Shown one piece after another: positions 61,687 through 64,000 of a DNA stretch of 64,000 nucleotides (position 1 is the stretch's first letter; every line of letters begins with the position of its first letter). A model generated the notes under the pieces. That model was not told the origin of the DNA. It made no database searches and saw only the letters and a list, made by a program, of their open reading frames with translations. The stretch is taken from contig DATKBT010000164.1 of NCBI GenBank assembly GCA_035546295.1, forward strand, positions 33,904 through 97,903. Reading direction: 5' to 3'. Made by a program: the position numbers and the translations under genes. Source of the DNA: DATKBT01 sp035546295 (GTDB taxonomy: Bacteria; Acidobacteriota; Thermoanaerobaculia; Multivoradales; Multivoraceae).

Positions 61687-63027
61687 TCACGAGACCCCGG
61701 CCCCTCCGCCCCGTTCCTCGCGCTCCAGCAACCGGTGCGCCAGGGTTCGCGTCAGCACCGCCATCCAGGGCTTGAGGCCGTGGACCTCGCGGTCGAGGAT
61801 CTCGGCGGTCAGCACGCGCAGCACGCAGGGCTCGATCGCGACCACCGAGGCGGTGCGCGGCGACGAGGTGAGGATCGCCATCTCGCCGAAGACCTCCCCC
61901 GGGCCCATCTCGCGCAGGACGACGCGCTCGCCGTCGACGTCGCGGTAGATCTCGACCCTGCCGCTGACCAGGATGAAGACCTCGTCGCCGTCCTCGCCCT
62001 CGTGGATGATGTGCTCGCCGCTGGCGACCTCGCGCATCGGGTACTCGGCGCTGCCGCGCAGGAAGCCGCGCAGCTCCTGCCGCAGCTCCGACACCGAGGG
62101 GAAGCGCTGGTCCGGATCGGCAGCCATGGCGCGAGCGACGATGCTCTCGAGCTCGCGCGACACCTTCGGCTTGCCGGCGTCGTCGTTGAGCGGACGGCAG
62201 CGTCCCTCCCGCGCCCTGACGATCGCCGAACCGGCGTTGGAGGCCTGGAAGGGAGCCCGGCCCGAGAGCGCGTAGTAGAGCAGGGCCCCGATCGCGAAGA
62301 TGTCGGTGCGGGCATCGATCGGCTCTCCACGGGCCTGCTCCGGAGCCATGTAGGAGGGGGAGCCGCCCACCGACTCCTTGTCGGTGGGCGCCAGCGCTGC
62401 GCTGGTCCTCGTCGACGCGCCGTCCTGGACCCGCGCCAGGCCCCAGTCCATGAGATAGACGGCGCCGTAGGTGCCCACCATCACGTTGTCGGGCTTGAGG
62501 TCGCCGTGGATCACGCCCCGGCTGTGGGCGAAGGCCAGCGCGTCGCACAGCTTGATGATGGTCTCCACCAGGTCGGCGAGGTCGTCGGGACTCAGAGGTC
62601 TCTCCGACAGCTCTCTCACCCACTTCTTGAAGGTGCTGCCCTCGACCAGCTTCATCGTGAAATAGAGCCGGCCCGCCGGGTCGATCCCGACCTCGTGCAC
62701 GGGGACGATCGCGGGGTGGTCGAGCTGCGCCGTGATCTGGGCCTCGCGCAGGAACAGCCGCACCGCGATCGAGCTCGCCTGCAGGCGCGGGGCGATGATC
62801 TTCTTCGCCACCCGCCGCTGGAGCGCGACGTCGAGCGCCACCTCGACGTGCGCCATGCCGCCGGCGCCGAGCGGCTTCCTGGTCTGCAGGCGCTCGTGCG
62901 GCTTCGGAAGCACCTGCTCGATCAGCGCGACGACCCCTTCGTCCGCCTCTTCCTGCCAGATCCGCGTCTCGGCGCCCGTGAAGTCGGTGGCGGGAGCGGG
63001 CGCATCGTCCTGGTCCGATCCGGACAT
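61687..63027 (-). CDS. Ser/Thr protein kinase fused to a cyclic-nucleotide-binding domain
   Basis: A 446-residue cytoplasmic protein. The Hanks-type kinase spans ~residues 48-310: glycine loop PLGAGGMAHVEVAL, Lys in RRVAKKIIA, catalytic loop HGDLKPDN (Gly replacing the usual Arg, so non-RD), metal motif DWG in place of DFG, and MAPEQARG. The C-terminal ~115 residues are a cNMP-binding domain (EVASGEHIIHEGEDGDEVFILVSGRVEIYR; GPGEVFGEMAILTSSPRTASVVA). This is a rare arrangement in which cyclic nucleotide could gate the kinase. No TM segment is present. Confidence 0.88.
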   Translation of the reverse strand: MSGSDQDDAPAPATDFTGAETRIWQEEADEGVVALIEQVLPKPHERLQTRKPLGAGGMAHVEVALDVALQRRVAKKIIAPRLQASSIAVRLFLREAQITAQLDHPAIVPVHEVGIDPAGRLYFTMKLVEGSTFKKWVRELSERPLSPDDLADLVETIIKLCDALAFAHSRGVIHGDLKPDNVMVGTYGAVYLMDWGLARVQDGASTRTSAALAPTDKESVGGSPSYMAPEQARGEPIDARTDIFAIGALLYYALSGRAPFQASNAGSAIVRAREGRCRPLNDDAGKPKVSRELESIVARAMAADPDQRFPSVSELRQELRGFLRGSAEYPMREVASGEHIIHEGEDGDEVFILVSGRVEIYRDVDGERVVLREMGPGEVFGEMAILTSSPRTASVVAIEPCVLRVLTAEILDREVHGLKPWMAVLTRTLAHRLLEREERGGGAGVS

Positions 63028-63157
63028 CGACTTCGATCCTATGCGATGGCGACTTCCGCTCTTCGACCCCGCGCTGCCGGCGGTCAGCTCGGCGCTCTCA
63101 GTGCCGATAGAGGCGGACCAACGTCGTCGCGCGTCCGAAGCGAACGCGCGACAACGC

Positions 63158-64000
63158 TCAGCGCGCCCGCAGGACCACCTTGCCCAGCGCCTCGCGCCGC
63201 GCCAACAGCCGGTAGGCGTCGGCGGCGCGCTCGAGCGGCAGCTCGGCGCCGATCGGGGGGCGGACGTGGCCGCCCTCGATCAGGGGCACCAGCCGCTCGT
63301 GGATGCGCCGCGGCAGCTCTGGATCGCGACGCACCGCCTCCCCCCAGGCGGCGCCGAGGACGCCGACGTTGTTGAGCAGGAGGCGGTTCACCTTGAGCTC
63401 GGGGATCGAGCCGCCGGCGAAGCCGATCACCAGCAGGCGGCCGCCCAGCGCCAGCGAGCGCAGCCCGTCGAGGAAGAGGTCGCCTCCCACCGGGTCGTAG
63501 ACCAGGTCGTAGCCGCGTCCGCCGGTGAGCTCGCGGGCGTCGTCCTTCCAGCGCTCGGAGATCGCCACGGTCTCGTCAGCGCCCGCGGCGCGCGCGATCT
63601 CGGCTTTCTCTGCGCTCGACACGAGGCCGACGATCCTCGAGGCGCCGAGCCCGCGCAGGACCTGGATCGCGGCGGTGCCGGTGCCGCCGGCGGCGCCCAG
63701 GACGAGCGCGCTCTCGCCGCGCCGGAACGACGCGCGGTCGTCGAGAGCGAACATGGCGGTCTGGTAGTTGACGGTGAGCGCCGCGCCCTCGACGAACGAC
63801 AGCGCCTCGGGGAGGTGGAAGACGCGGCCGGGCTCGGCGGCCACGACCTCGGCGAAGCAGCCGGTCGAGCTGGCGCAGACCCGGTCGCCCGGCTCGAAGC
63901 CGCTCCCCGCGGGCGCCGAGCGCACGCGCCCGGCCGCCTCCAGGCCCGGGATGAACGGCGGCTCGCTGCGCACCTGGTAGAGCCCCTGGCTGACCAGCAG
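63158..64000 (-). CDS. Quinone oxidoreductase / zinc-free MDR (start beyond window)
   Basis: At least 280 residues are visible; the 5' end runs past the right edge. This is the medium-chain dehydrogenase/reductase fold: FIPGLEAAGRV, GDRVCASS, the NAD(P) motif LVLGAAGGTGTAAIQVLRGLGA and YDPVGGDLF. The AAGGTGTAA form is usual for NADPH:quinone reductases of the QOR type. There are no structural-zinc cysteines in the visible part. It likely reduces quinones or enones with NADPH. Confidence 0.85.
   Translation of the reverse strand: MLVSQGLYQVRSEPPFIPGLEAAGRVRSAPAGSGFEPGDRVCASSTGCFAEVVAAEPGRVFHLPEALSFVEGAALTVNYQTAMFALDDRASFRRGESALVLGAAGGTGTAAIQVLRGLGASRIVGLVSSAEKAEIARAAGADETVAISERWKDDARELTGGRGYDLVYDPVGGDLFLDGLRSLALGGRLLVIGFAGGSIPELKVNRLLLNNVGVLGAAWGEAVRRDPELPRRIHERLVPLIEGGHVRPPIGAELPLERAADAYRLLARREALGKVVLRAR

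Overview
The window is very GC-rich (roughly 70% by eye) and reads as bacterial chromosome, not phage or plasmid. The two long FtsX/MacB-type permeases of the ADOP kind (51.9-57.8 kb), one preceded by a PadR regulator, point to Acidobacteriota, perhaps a Thermoanaerobaculia-like lineage. That placement is inferred from gene content and is not proven. I see no transposase, integrase, CRISPR array or phage module. One intact tRNA (Arg, anticodon TCG) lies at 61.4-61.5 kb.

Layout. 0-4.8 kb: the end of a histidine kinase, a collapsed ligD remnant, a DUF2071 protein, an SDR, a membrane protein and a tiny charged protein with its own terminator. 4.8-17 kb: a dense signalling block of two hybrid kinases, a lone receiver, a CheB-CheR-PAS-kinase fusion and a NarL regulator/kinase pair, with a broken F420-type oxidoreductase among them. 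17-28 kb: a glycosyltransferase, small membrane and helical proteins, a baeRF protein, a cupredoxin lipoprotein, a cation exchanger, an epimerase pair and an NtrC-type regulator. 28.4-32 kb: a two-gene beta-oxidation operon. 32-37.5 kb: glycosyltransferases, small secreted proteins and a broken FAD oxidase. 37.5-41.5 kb: a Lon-like protease with a universal stress protein, then CsbD. 41.6-49 kb: envelope genes, namely an AI-2E-type permease, an M48/L,D-transpeptidase/M23 operon, a lipoprotein with an LPxTA-like tail and a beta-barrel protein. 49.4-59.2 kb: a Gfo/Idh oxidoreductase, a pilin-like protein, a dCMP deaminase, the ADOP/PadR locus and a BNR-repeat/MoaD-like pair. 59.5-64 kb: a lower-GC hybrid kinase next to tRNA-Arg, a Ser/Thr kinase with a cyclic-nucleotide domain, and a quinone oxidoreductase cut by the window end.

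Two patterns stand out. First, many accessory genes have a -24/-12 (sigma-54) promoter-like sequence 20-110 bases before the start: SDR, baeRF, cupredoxin lipoprotein, a 108-aa protein, epimerase, 67-aa protein plus GT2, secreted OB-like protein, CsbD and Gfo/Idh. The epimerase promoter lies just downstream of an NtrC-type activator. This looks like a scattered RpoN-dependent stress/envelope regulon. Second, three unrelated genes (ligD, an F420-type luciferase-like oxidoreductase and a BBE-type FAD oxidase) keep both ends but have lost their middles. A small family of inverted-repeat elements also sits mostly at gene 3' ends.

Start codons were chosen from ribosome-binding sites, overlaps and domain boundaries. 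All family assignments come from recognising motifs by eye, with no database search.
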